Under the pieces are notes generated by a model. It searched no databases, had not been told where the DNA came from, and saw only the letters and a program-made list of their open reading frames with translations. Below are positions 43,801 to 58,000 of a DNA stretch of 64,000 bases, piece by piece; position 1 is the first letter of the stretch; every line of letters begins with the position of its first letter. The DNA lies in assembly GCA_037039925.1 (NCBI GenBank), contig JAXRKP010000605.1:157001-221000 (forward strand). The letters run 5' to 3'. The position numbers were made by a program, and so were the translations under genes. Origin of the DNA: Doris montereyensis. Lineage: Eukaryota > Mollusca > Gastropoda > Nudibranchia > Dorididae.

Positions 43801-46800
43801 ATATTGCTAGAGTATTTGATTCAGTTTGATTCACTTATATGTTCCTGTCACTGGTCATCAAATGTAGACATTTTTATCTTTATAGCAAACCAAATGACTC
43901 ACCATCTGTATGTAGGCTAAGGCACTGCTTCTCAAACTATCTGATGTGACGAACTGGCAGTTTTTGTTTTTCTTACAAAGTACCGGTGCCCGATGAGCGA
44001 AACAAGCCAATCCAGCATAGTAAATAGTCGGCCAGATATTTTCATCTCCCCTGTTCCCGCAGACGATGATTCGCTTACCACACCTAGTGTGCGTACCACA
44101 CTTTGAGTAGCACTGTAGGCAATTTAGTGACATCAGCAGCCTAGTGGTGAGGCTGTCAGGCCTGCGATTTTGAGGTCCTGAGTTCACATCCTGGCAATGC
44201 CACCTAGGAAAAGGCGCTAACACCCGTTTCCCGTCTCAACCCATATGAAAATGGGTACCAGCATCAACTGGGGAGTAACAACTGTGATAGTCTAGCATCC
44301 TCTCTAGGAAGCCATGCATCATCGTCAGTTACACTTCATGCCATAGAAACTGGGATGAGTTCTAGCTTTATGGGCTGAAAAAGCCTTAAAAGAACTTTAC
44401 TAGGCTGTAGAGTAATATTTAATACCAACATGGAATAAAAAAAAAAGGTAGTGGACTGAAAGATGTGTACGGTCCAAAATCAGTGCGCCCGTATTGTCAC
44501 CAAGACGAAATCAAGAGACCACATCTCGCCAGTTTAAACAAAAAACTTTCACTGGTTCCCAGTTCACAAACTCATCGAAGTTACTGTCATGCAATGTGTT
44601 CAAGTCTTTTCACTAGGAACAGCACCTGAATATCTTGCTGAGCTATTACAATCCTACCATCCACCACGTCCTCTTGAGGTCAGAGAGTAAATTCCTCCTT
44701 ACCATACCCATTCCAAACACAAAAATATACAAGAAAGCCTTCTCATTTAATGGAACCAAAATCTGTAACTCTCTTCCAACCGCCATCAAGAACAGCCAAA
44801 ACATTTTTTCCTTTAGAAAAATGTTGAAGACACATTTTTTTCAAGAGACATATTTGTAAACTCGTTATCAATTGACCCAATTGTGGATAATTGACACTGT
44901 AAAGTGCCTGGGTATTTCCATGTCTAGGCGCTATATAAATCTAAGCATTATTATTATCATTATCATTACGGTCTATGAAATTGGCACAGATAATCTTACT
45001 GCCAGGGTAAACAAATTATTAACAGCACATTATTTAATTTACCTGTTTTTGGCATTAACATAAACCACAATATCTTGATTGAAGAATTTTAGGACCAAAG
45101 GAATGCAGTTGGCAAACACTAGATGCTGACTTGTAAACTCAAACTGTTTGATAAAATGTTTAAAATAAAGCGGAAACTTCAATTTACGGATGATGTGAAA
45201 AACATGGGCAATGGTGAACAATACGGGTCAACTTGTAAACTCCACACTGTTTTAGACACAAACACAATATTTTATATATTAAAACCCAAGTGCAGATCTT
45301 CATAGCTGTCAGCCTTTTCAGATTGAAAAACAGACTCTGACAGGGAAGACTAGTTCTAGCTTGCAGAAAATATTCATAATTCTGCTTTAATTCAAGGTAA
45401 ATTGCTAGCCTTCCTATCAAAATGTGATGATAATTTTGCGAACTCAGAGGTTATCTGAATCTCTACCATGAACTTTAGAGGTTTCTAAAACAAAAATCCA
45501 ACAAAATCAGTTTATCCCTCATATATGTGTACTTTTCATTTTCAAGGTAAATACGCCAATAAACACATATTAATGCTAATACGTTTCTACACACTAGTTG
45601 ACAGCTATGGATCTTATATCTACATTCAACGCTTACATCACCACATTCGCCTTTTTGGCAAAACTTCCTGCATGCATCCCATTGCAAAGAAGGATTTACA
45701 ATGCCCGTTTCGACAGGAAGTCAAATCTTTGCCCTGGAGACGAGCCAGTGGCAGGTTGTAGTTGTACTGATATGCGGAGTTACCGCTTGGTTGATGTTGG
45801 ACATATAAACACTTATCATACATCTTTTACCACTGGCATGCTCATAAGTAGTGAATACTCTACTACAGTGGTGTTGGCCTAAGAACCCCCTCCTTAGAAC
45901 CCGGTCCGCCTAAGAACCCCTAATTTCCGTGCAACAGAATTTTCCTTACGTAAAACTACCCCCTTAAGATCGCACTGAGCACAGCCCAGTCCGCCTGATA
46001 ACCCGGTCTGATCCCGAGGAAGAGTCATGAACGCAACAATCCACACTAAATTTAACGCCAACAATTGCCAATAACCTGTGATAGTTGCAAGTGAATCATA
46101 GAAAGGTGAGTGAGAAATCTATTGCATTGGTCCAAACACTAGTAGGTGTATAAACATGTCGCTGGCCAAAAATGCATGAATAGTATAGCAACAATATAAG
46201 ACACGTCAGATCCCGTCTTAGAACCCGGTCCGCCTAAGAACCCGATGTTTCTGTCTCCCGACGACTGGATTCTTAGGCAGACACCACTGTAGTAACGTGG
46301 CATGATTATAGGCCATTGTGTCTTACCTGATAAATATGGTTGAGTTTGAAATGTTTCAACATGAGAAGCAGCAAGCCTGAGATAGCTTTCACAATGATTT
46401 CTTTGTGCCTGTTGACATCAATGCCCAACTTCATTGACTGAAGCACAGTGGTTCTGATGAAGAAATAGCGCATAAGATATAAATACACACTTCAGATCTT
46501 CATGCACAATAAGCAAACCTATGACACATATACACACCATGATCCCAGATTAATGTAGTTCTATGTCAAAATTTCGGGTGGCGACAGTGAACAAGTTTCA
46601 CGTATGCGTAAGCGCATTTACTTTTATTTTTCCTCATAGTCATAAGTGCATACAAAAAATTGAATCAGTATTGCGTAAAAGGATGAGGCTTTTGGTGTTT
46701 TCATTAGAGAAATAAGGAGAGTGAAATATTTTGACACAAGTTTTTTCAAAAGTACTCGTAGTTCTAGCCTGGTTGGAACTATATAACCTGGGGTCACAAA

Positions 46801-48131
46801 ACTCACCCTACCTTCATCTTCCCAGAAATTTACTCAATCCAAAGACGACAAAGCTAGGTTAGAAAAGGAATGGGAAAAGGGCATCTTAAGTATAAAATAA
46901 AGATCTTCCAAGGCCCACATAAACAGAGCATATCCTGGTTCCTATAGCATGAAGCGGAAGAGGTGAATGATAATAATCACATCCTGAACAAGACAGCCTG
47001 TCACAGATTTTTACCCCCAAGCTAGTGCTGGTACCCATTTGCACCTGAGGCGAGTGGAAAAATATATGTATCTTTCCCAAGGAACACAATATCAGATCAA
47101 GCATTGCTAGGATTTGAACCTAGGATCTCAAGATCCCAAGTCTGGCAGCCTAACCACCAGGTCACCGATACCACACGTGTTTCAAAAGTAAGAAAAGTTA
47201 AAGAGACACCCAAAACACTGTGCGCCCAGAACATCCATACAAATTCATCTCATGACAAGCCGTCTTCCTCAAAATGACATTTGGCAAGGCGAGGGATTAG
47301 CACAGAGATCAAAATGGGAGCAGACAATCACTGTCACAATGCCCAACAACGCACATACAATATTTCATACACACAACCTCACGCACACCACCAAGTCCCA
47401 CAAGAAAGAGAAAATGTAATATGAGCCAGTGTTGCAGGAAACCCTAGAATCTCAGACATCATACAACACTTTATTATTGGTTTACGCAACAGGCTCACAT
47501 CGGCTCATCTCGGGGACACTGACAGGAGAATGACGATGCGTTCTTCTATAACTAATTCACTCACGGCATCTCATCTGGCAAAACGTCTGACAAAATATTA
47601 ATGGACTCCGTCTTGGCCTTCGACGTAGGGGCTGCAGCCAACAACAGCTTCAGCAATGCAATCTGAAGTATACAAAACGACAGGTGTGAACTGGATTTTC
47701 ACTGCAACATACTGTACAGTTCTACAAGGTTGATCTTGGGAAGATTTTTAACTTAGTAAACATAACAACAATAACAGAACATATCTTCTACAACTATTAC
47801 TATTGCTACTACAACAACACAAATATTACTTTTATTTCTACCACTACTACTACTACTATAGAATAACACTTCTACTACTACTACTAGTACTACTATGAAT
47901 TTCAACTACCACAGCCACATCTCTTGTTCAGGCTACACTACCATCATTATACTCATAGTAACATCATCAGTAGGACAGCTGCTATCACTAAAACTAGAAT
48001 TCGTAATAGAAATCTTTTTTTCGTTGAATTAATAATAATAATAATAATAATAATAGTAATAATAGTAATAGTAATAATAATAATAATAGTAATAATAATA
48101 ATAGTAATAATAATAACAATAATAAATAATG

Positions 48132-48179
<48 letters not shown>

Positions 48180-48227
48180 TTAATAAAAATAATAATAATA
48201 ATAATAATAATAAAAATAATAATAATA

Positions 48228-48282
<55 letters not shown>

Positions 48283-48792
48283 TATAATAATAAACGTATT
48301 CAAATATATGTATATACATATACATTTTTTTGTTTTTAAATAATTTGTTCAGGAATGACATCCACTGTATCTTTCTTCAACTTCCATGGTGGTTTTGAGT
48401 CAAACTCCACATGAACAGTAGTCTTAAAATTCTAGACTTTTACCACACAAAAAAACCTGACAAATAATTAAAAAAATGTTTACATGTATCTGATACTGAC
48501 CATGTATTGTGGTAGATTGGACAACAAGGCGTGGAACAGACACTCCACAGGGCTCCTCTCCACGTTGACCTCTGGCTGATATTTTTGGAAATAGTATAAG
48601 AGAAGTTAAAACTAATAATTTCGGAAATAGAATATAGGACATTATGTGATGTTTTGGAAAAAAGAGTTGACTCTAGAAGACTGGAATGTTTATGTTTCTC
48701 CGGAATGTTTTTATTTGCTTCTTCTTCTACATCTGACGGTGTCATGATCCACACCACATTCCTTCCTTCCTCCCTCCCTCCCCCTCTCTCCC

Positions 48793-48828
<36 letters not shown>

Positions 48829-48875
48829 CTCTTCCCTCCTCCCTCCCTCCCTCTCCTCTCCCTCCCTCCCTCCCT

Positions 48876-48912
<37 letters not shown>

Positions 48913-48929
48913 CCCCTCCCTCCCTCCCC

Positions 48930-49011
<82 letters not shown>

Positions 49012-52000
49012 CAAGTGCCAACCACATGATCTGCTCTTTACCTTAGATAAAGGATTCTTTGCAATCTCTTCTTCCCTTTTGATCTGCAGCTCAGACAGAG
49101 AAACATACAAATGCTGAAAAATAAAACAACATTACAAATCAGAATGAAGCTTATGACAAAATGACTAACAATTACAAAATTTCAAACATTCTAGGAGATT
49201 CGAACGAGGTTTTCTGGTAAAATTTAAAAACTTCCAGACGATTATCCAAAGGTTTTCTGGTTACATTTGAGAATTTCTACATGGATTGATGCCATTCTTT
49301 TTCCATGTCAAATGGAAACGAAATTACTGTGCATTACATTTTTTCATGAAAGTTTAGGCATGGAAGCAGGAATCAACATTAATGTCTGAACTAGGCTGAG
49401 TCAGGGATGAGTTGAAATTTTAGGAGCTCTGGCCTGTTATCCTCTTTGCTAACTTATTATAGACATCCACTTTCAACCATTTCAACTTCTGTAAGCATGA
49501 AAAATATGACACATTTCGGAATTTTTCAGTCTTGCTCTTGAAAGAAGTAATGACGGCTGGGGGCTTAATCTAATCATAATCGCAGTGATATTCAAGAAAT
49601 CTCCTAAAAAAAAGGAAATGGTCGATCGTTACCTGCTTCAAGACCTTAACACCTTCATGGATTGGCTGAGGCAGGCCGACCAATGAGTCATGGTCGTCTT
49701 TCACTTCAAAACCAACAAATTTCTGCCTCGTGTGGTCAAGGAAAGATTCTACATCTTTTTGACTGAAAAAAAAAGATATTTAAAAAAAAGATTTTTTTTT
49801 AAACGAAGAAGAAGAAAAGAATAACTAAAAAAAGAACTGTCTCTTCAAATAAATCCATGTGATTTTCCTTTTTGACACTCATTTGAAAGATTGATACAAG
49901 CATATTTTAAGAGACAAGAGCGATCAAATTGTTGACCAGTCTTGAGTAGATTATAAAGTGTTTATACTGATTAGACTAGTTAAAAAACTGTAACAAACCA
50001 AATCTATATTAAGGGCGTGGGTACAAAAAATAGATATTGTGTCTTTTCAACAAATGAATTCAGAGTCTATTGCAATGATGGAACCGGTTGTTTTACAGCT
50101 CTAAAAAACGAAAAGATTCAAATCGTTTCCTCCAGAACTCTACTCTCAAAATCTGTAATTTTACTTGTGGTTTCGTAGTCCCGTAATCAACATCGATTTT
50201 TCGCAACAGTTAAAGGAAATTCATAAAACTAGGCACGTCTGCTTTTGTGACAGAGAAAATTTAAAATCACATAAACAGCTTTGAATCGTTTCCATTTAGT
50301 TTCTAATTGAATAGCACATGAAAATTCAATCACTTCTAGGTTCATTCTTAATTTCTAATGAAAAGTTCTAATTCATAGACCTACGTTTCATTATTTTGTC
50401 TACATACACGTTTCCATTATAGATATATAATCTAGCCAATAGCCGAAATTCCCAAAATTATGTCAGATGCATCATGCAAAAAAGCAAAATCTACCCCCAC
50501 ATCTAAATTTTTTTTCTTAATTTTCAAAGTTTTCTTAACTTTTACTTGACATAATAGGACAGTCTGCCTTATAGGCTGCTTTCTCTGTATAACAGATTTT
50601 TTTGTCGTCAATTATCATGCCAAAGAGGTTGCTTTGAAACACTTCAGTCCGGTTAAGAGGTCTTGTTTTCTTTCGCCAGAAGGCCAAATATTCTGCTAAA
50701 CTTGATGCGATAAATAGAAAATTCTAATTCATATCCGCAATGCCACAATTCTCTCTGAGAACATGTACATCATCGTGTTGTAGGCCTAAAATGTCCGCTA
50801 CTATATCCTGCCAAGTCAGGGTCAGACTCTTTGATGTTGACGGCAGACATCCACCAGATGTGATTGACACCTGTGCTTCAAATTGGAATCTTGAGTAGAT
50901 GAAACTGTTCATGCCGATTTGACTAAAGTTCCCCCCCCAGAGGGGGTTCAAATGAAGGAAAACAATGAGTGTGAAATTCAAATTCAGGATAACTGTGTTC
51001 AAATTAAGGGAAATTCATACATTCAGGATAACTGGGTTCAAATGAAGGGATACATTCAGGAAACTGGGTTCAAATGAAGGAAATTCATACATTCAGGATA
51101 ACTGTGTTAGAATAGAAATGTATTCAGGATAACTGGGTTCAAATGAAGGGAAATTCATACATTCAGGATAACTGTGTTCAAATGAAGGGAAATTCATACA
51201 TTCAGGATAACTGTGTTCAAATGAAGGGAAATTCATACATTCAGGATAACTGTGTTCTGGGAAATTCAAATTCAGGATAACTGTGTTCAAATGAAGGGAA
51301 ATTCATACATTCAGGATAACATTCAAAGGATAACATTCAAGATAACTGTTCATACATTCAGGATAACTGTGTTCAAATGAAGGGAAATTCATACATTCAG
51401 GATAACTGGGTTCAAATGAAGGGAAATTCATACATTCAGGATAACTGTGTTCAAATGAAGGGAAATTCATACATTCAGGATAACTGGGTTCAAATGAAGG
51501 GAAATTCATACATTCAGGATAACTGTGCTCAAATGAAGGGAAATTTATATATTCAGGATAACTGTGTTCAAATGAAGGGAAATTCATACATTCAGGATAA
51601 CTGGGTTCAAATGGTGAACAAAAATTCTGATTCCTCATGATACATTCACAGAAGTGGCTCACACCTTCCAACATAGTTCCTTTCATCAACACTGCTAAAC
51701 ATTCTATTGATTCATTGAAATTCCCCCTGTCCAGCATAGGCAGTGATCTCAGGATGAATTATTTAAAAAGAAACAGCAAGATGAAAACAAAAACTTAAGG
51801 AGGAAAAGGAAAGAGGCAGGACCTGCCATAGCTTCCACCACTCATCCACAAATATTTCTTTAAAAAAAAACAAAAAGAAGTAAATCCGCTTTACCGTTTT
51901 TTAGGCTTCCAGGGTAAAGACCTTTGGGTGACCGTTGGGGTGGCGGGGCGGGGTGGGGTCGGGGTGAGTCGTCGTCGCTGTTCGACTTGAGTCCATCCAT

Positions 52001-55000
52001 CAGATCATCCTCTTCGTCTCGTGACAGGCCAGCCTCAAAGGAATCATCCAGGCTACTCTGTTTAACCAAACTCTAATGTAACGAAGGCCGAGGAGGGGCA
52101 AAAGCACAAATGTGGTACAAGACAGTGACAAGACATAGGCACAGACACAAAGACAGTCACACAGACAGACACACAGAGGACATCCAAAGTCACCATCATC
52201 ATCAACAGATAGAAGAATAATACATGATTGACAGGATATACATAGATATACAATAACAACAGAAACGGCCAAAAACCAAGAGAAAACAACAGAAACAAAA
52301 ACCAGCAACAAACAATTGACCACCGATACAATTTCCAAGACAAACACACACAAAAACATCACAAATAAACCAAAACAAACAACAGAACAATAGCATAGGT
52401 TCATTTTTCAATGGATGTTTGTTTCAAGAGAAGACGATTTTTGTTGTTGTTATCCCCCAAACGTTCATGTAAAGTTAACGAATTAGCAATGTGTCATTTA
52501 GATTTACAGGGATGCGAGTGTTTTGCCCAACCAGCCAGTCAGCCAGCCATCAAGCCATTTAGGGGGAAGGCACACAAGCCATCAGACAAAGGGCAAAGGG
52601 CAAAGGGCAGGATGGGGGAAGGTGGGAAAGGGCCATTACAGGGCCAGAGATGGAAAAGGAAAGGAGGAAAAAAAAAAAAAGGAGAAAGAGAAAGAGCAAT
52701 TGTTGTTATGCACACAAACATTGGAGTGATAAAAGAAGCAACGTTAGTGGTTTTCAACTCTCTCTTCATTATTCATTTAAACATGGTTTTGGGTTGGCTT
52801 TTTTAAAAGGTAAATTGCTTGAGTTATAGCAACAATTTAGTAAAAACGCTTTGGTGAGTAAAAAGCTTGAGTAAATAAACAGCAGAAACATAAGAAAAAA
52901 ACAGACAATTTATTTATCAGAATAGTACCTTTACCTGTATGAAAATAGGATTTGTAAAAAAATTATGAAAATTTACATGAGCTTTCCAGATATAAGATCT
53001 TTATTATAACTTAAACAAATACTTTCAGGATCTCTTGATCCTGTTTAATAAGTATGACAATCTATCATCAATTGTCATTTTATATCATGCCTCCTGTGTT
53101 TCAAACATCATGAATTTCTTAAGATGAAATCTTGCATGATAAATGTCTAGTTTTAAAATGACAAAGGAAGTAGTCAAATTATCTTCTTCTTTTTTTTTAA
53201 CGAGTAAAACTGGTTAGACGTTTCACGTGATTTCAGTCAGAAAACGGTGTAACTCAAAATTTATTCTTGCAAACCCCTTGTATAGAATTAAGCGTTTTCA
53301 AGAGTCGTAAATATCAGAGAACCAATGTAAAAATCTTTTATAATATTATATTTTCCAATTTTTACATTCTAACCACGATGTTAAGCCTTTGTGAAAGAAT
53401 AATAAAAGTGACATTTTAAATAATTTTTAACAAGTAATTTGAGGGCTTATAAGAATTATGTGCAACTGCAGCAAAAATAAGATACCTGTTAGAAATTAAA
53501 CTGTCGATTTCCTTGTTCCTTTCTTTTTTCTTTATAAAAAACCCTTTCAGACTTTTTTTTTCCTTTCAGCCTTGATGAGATTTTGTAAGTTTTCCTAATC
53601 CTATCATCCATTCCCTGGTCTTTGTCGTCCGTACCACTTTTCTCCTGACTAATCCTAAGCGCCTCTTTGTCAAACAAAGCTTCTATTACATACTTAAGTT
53701 ATTCAAAGCTTCTCAAATAATATACAAGGGTTGTTATCTACAGAACTAAACCTGTCTTCAATTGCTAAAAAAAAGGAAAGTCAACTCTCAAAAACTAAAC
53801 AGCTTTCTTTGTAATCACGAACAATCTTTTTGTCAAGTATAGTATCTGCCAAATTTAAGAGAAAAAATGTGTTTTTAAATAAAGCTTTTCACATAGAGTG
53901 TATTTATAAGACCTATCTTCAATGCTAAAACGGAAGATTGACTCGCAAAGTGGAAAAAAAAATCTCAAACAAATCAAAGAAACAAATCCAAAAACAATGA
54001 CATGCCAAGTTGTGCAAAAGAAAGTTAAAAGTTCAAGCCTGAAAGTCTCACGTACGGCTGTGTCGAGGTTTTCACTTTTCGCTCTACGTTTCACATATAG
54101 TGAAGAACTACAGTTTAAGCAATGTTCCTGTGACATGCAATGTTATCACCAGACTGGATCCTACACACTGATATATAAACCATGTCAGTGTAAGAGAGAG
54201 CCTTCCATGTCCTTCATTGGTAATAAAGTATTGGCTGGACATTGCAGATTAGCGGATTATTTTACTAATTTTAGTCGCAAGTATGCCACTATGAGATTTT
54301 GATACAGTGTGATTATCATCACCTTTCAAGAAACAATTTTCTGTACCAAATACTTTCTTCTTTATTTTTATTTCAAGAATTTTTTTGCAGTGCACTATTA
54401 TTGCATTACATTTCATTGATGAACGCTTTAACAGGAGAAAAGTGAAATAATTGAATAAATGGCATACTTTTTGTAAAATTTAAATGTATAAACAGATACA
54501 GAATCAAATATGGTGTAAAAAAAAAAAAAGAATTTAATTAAATTTAGCCTCGAGTTACCATCATACAAAAATCAAACTGATCAAGCTTTTGCAGCGTGTG
54601 TCAATTTTATCAGACTCTCAGGAGAATAAAATATTTCAGTCAAACTTATATCGTAAGAGAAAAAAATTTCTTCTCATCAATCAGACATCATGACAAACGC
54701 TATCCTCATTGTAATTCACCGCCTTTCATTGTCTTAATTCCTTCACATACAAACTACAATAACGACTTACAATTTAAACTAACTAGAGCAGAAAAACAAA
54801 AGGCTGCCTAAAACCTACACATTACAAAATTAGTAGAGTTAACAGCAAACGGAAAAAAAGGATTAAGAAATATATGCACAAGCAAAATAGTAAGAACCAA
54901 GAAAAAAAATTTTTTAAAAGGAAAAGAAGTGGAAATTTACTACGAGTAGAAAAAATAAGCAAGCCAGTAGTAACAGCCAAAAAGGAATATAAAAATGGTG

Positions 55001-58000
55001 TTAAAGAAAACGGGTAACAGTTCTACAATGTTTCAGTGCATTTAAGCAGTGAGCTGTGTGCGGGAAAAGGAAAGAGGGGGAAATGGAATGACAGAGAGTG
55101 AGTACCAGGTGGACAGAGGCTAAAGATGTGTGTGTGTGTGGGGGGGGGAGAGGGGGGCTGCTGAGGTAAGAAAGGAATAAAACATCAGCGAATGTCTTTT
55201 AGGGGGATTTAAAAAAGGAAAGAATTTCACGACAGCATGAAAGAAAATGATTATTTTTTTTAAAAAACACATGGAGAAATAACACTAGCAGGGCAAAGAC
55301 AGGTGAGAGTGACACACAAGCAGGCTGACTCGGCTGAGGGACCCAAAAACAATGATGAGCTTAGTGTTGACACCGGTGTGGAAGGGGGGGGGGGGGCTGC
55401 CTGCAAGTGGCAACAGGGCGGGCGTGCTATTGTCATTGACGTGCTGACACCACATTGGATTTGTTTTGAACATTAATAATTCAGAGTTAATAGAGTGAGA
55501 AGCAAGACTACCTATTACGGCAAGTTGTTGTCTCCTTTTAAAAACACACTATGGTCAGTTTTTACCTAATATATAAATATTATGAAAAAAAAGAAAAAAA
55601 AAAAATGTATATATATATATATATATTATTAATATTAATATTACATTTCCACCACAGAGGACTAGGGTTGGCCTGGTTGAAATTGCTAGAGTAAACAAGG
55701 TACGACAAAACGGAAGACAACAGTTGTTAGCTCAGTAAGTAACAGGGTCTTTATAGCACTCGAAAAAAAAAAGATTTAGACATTTTACATACTTTTGGGA
55801 GGGGGTGGGGGTTGAATGATTTGTCTGAAAGATATCATTTTCAGGTGATTATCAAGAATTTTTTGTATGTAATCGTTACCCAGTACAAGGAAATACAAGG
55901 AGCAGCCTTTTGAAATGCTGACTGAAGAATTTCCCCATAATTGTTGTACATACAGATGTATCATATTCTATGATGGGTAAAAGTTTAAAAAACACCAAAA
56001 AAAAAAGTGTGATGATATTTTGCAAACCTCAAAGAGGTTTTGTTTCATTGAAATTTACCCATGTTCACCATATGTGGTGATCTCAGGGTGAACTGACAGC
56101 AAATAAAAAAGAGTGAAGGGAAAGAAGTAGGACCTACCAGTAGGACCTACCAGTAGCATCTGCCAACCACCCACCCTCATAGAGGACACTGGGCTACGCT
56201 ACGGACTCGCAAGTCAAAATCATGATGGAAAGAAAGCGTGTTTTCGTGGGTGCTTAAACTCTCTAGAGTGCTATAAGCCTGTGCTGATGATAATAATTGT
56301 ACAAATCATACTATTACTCATAAAACAATACATAATAGAAAAAGCACCAATGGTAATAATCGTAATATTACAACAAAATAAATAAAAATATTAATAATAA
56401 TATAATAATAATAATAATAATATAATATTACTATTAATAATATCAATACAACTAATCATCATAATAATAAAATTGTAACATATCTATTAACAAAATTATG
56501 CAATATTTTTCTCAAATGATGACAATGCAGGCATGTTAATCCTATTTATATTACTATTCCACGGTCCTACATACAGATTTTTTGTGAAGAGCTTGAAATC
56601 AAACCCCGTATGAGACATTTGAACATATGTGAGAAAACATTAGCCTCGATTGTAGCAAGCCTTAAGAGAAACAGCTGGAAGAAGAAAGGTCAGGTGTAAC
56701 AGGGGTGATGGCTCTTCAAAAGCCTTGTTGTAAAGCAAAAATTCAAAGGGAGGGAAGGAAAGAGATGGGATATTTCTGTCCAACATACACACAAATATCA
56801 GTGTTTGTATGTGTATCTGTATACACATATGTGTACGCATGTTATTTATTTGGCATAATCTTTCTCATTGTCAATTTGAAAATAAACCTCATATTTTGAT
56901 CTATCCTTCTCTTGCATTTAAAAAATACAAAAATCAAGCTAATTTCTGTGTTATTATGATGAGAGATCAGGGCAGGAATAACTTTGAAAGCAAAAGAGTA
57001 TTGAGCTTTGGGAGTGGGGGTAGATTTTCTTTTTTTCCAATTGACTCTTACTGCATGTGATAGAAAGTTGGAGGGAAAGGAAACAAATAAAAACAAATCT
57101 CACATGGTGGTTGAGTAGAGGGAATAACCAAGACGTAAATAAAAAGGTCATCTTTATTAACATTTTATGGTGATAGGGAATAAAACCGAATATTTCAAAT
57201 AGTCAATCAGAAAGAAAAAAACACAAAAATCACATTCATATTAAATTCATTGAGGATGTGACCTTGTGGGCTACTCTAGATGAGACAGGTAATTTATATG
57301 AATTCATGTCCTATGCATTCGTACAGGTTGTTGAAAAATAGAACCAAACTAGACAAGGAGTAAGTCACTACTTTTTAATCAGGGAAGATAGCTTTCTACA
57401 AAGGGCAATGAAAAATATCTCAACCTCCCATCCCCTTTGTAGAAAAACATTTATTATTTTCCTATATTCATCACTGGAGCTATTCAATAAAATGGCATGT
57501 GATGAAAAATATCTCAACCTCCCATCCCCTTAGTAGGAAAAACATTTATTATTTTCCTATATTCATCACTGGAGCTATTCAATAAAATGGCATGTGATGA
57601 AAAATATCTCAACCTCCCATCCCCTTAGTAGAAAAACATTTATTATTTTCCTATATTCATCACTGGAGCTATTCAATAAAATGGCATGTGATGAAAAATA
57701 TCTCAACCTCCCATCCCCTTAGTAGGAAAACATTTATTATTTTCTTATATCCATCACTGGAGCTATTCAATAAAATGGCATGTGATGAAAAATATCTCAA
57801 CCTCCCATCTCCTTAGTAGGAAAAACATTTATTATTTTCCTATATCCATCACTGGAGCTATTCAATAAAATGGCATGTGATGAAAATATCTCAACCTCAA
57901 ATCCCCTTAGTAGAAAAAAACATTTATTATTTTCCTATATTCATCACTGGAGCTATTCAATAAAATGGCATGTGATCACTAAGCACATGAAATAAATACA

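Noticed and set aside
47924..48361. Poly-Ile/Asn/Tyr open frames
   Set aside because: Pure TAA/ATT triplet repeat artefacts.
51303..51737. Repetitive 'secreted-like' protein with [13 protein letters not shown] units
   Set aside because: The unit is a 39-bp minisatellite (13 codons); a repeat-length multiple of three keeps frames open on both strands. No splice or start context.
53489..54302. Open frames on both strands in the large STRIP intron, considered as extra STRIP exons
   Set aside because: STRIP exons 2 and 3 join in phase 0 without them, they lack flanking splice sites, and I see no similarity to the family.
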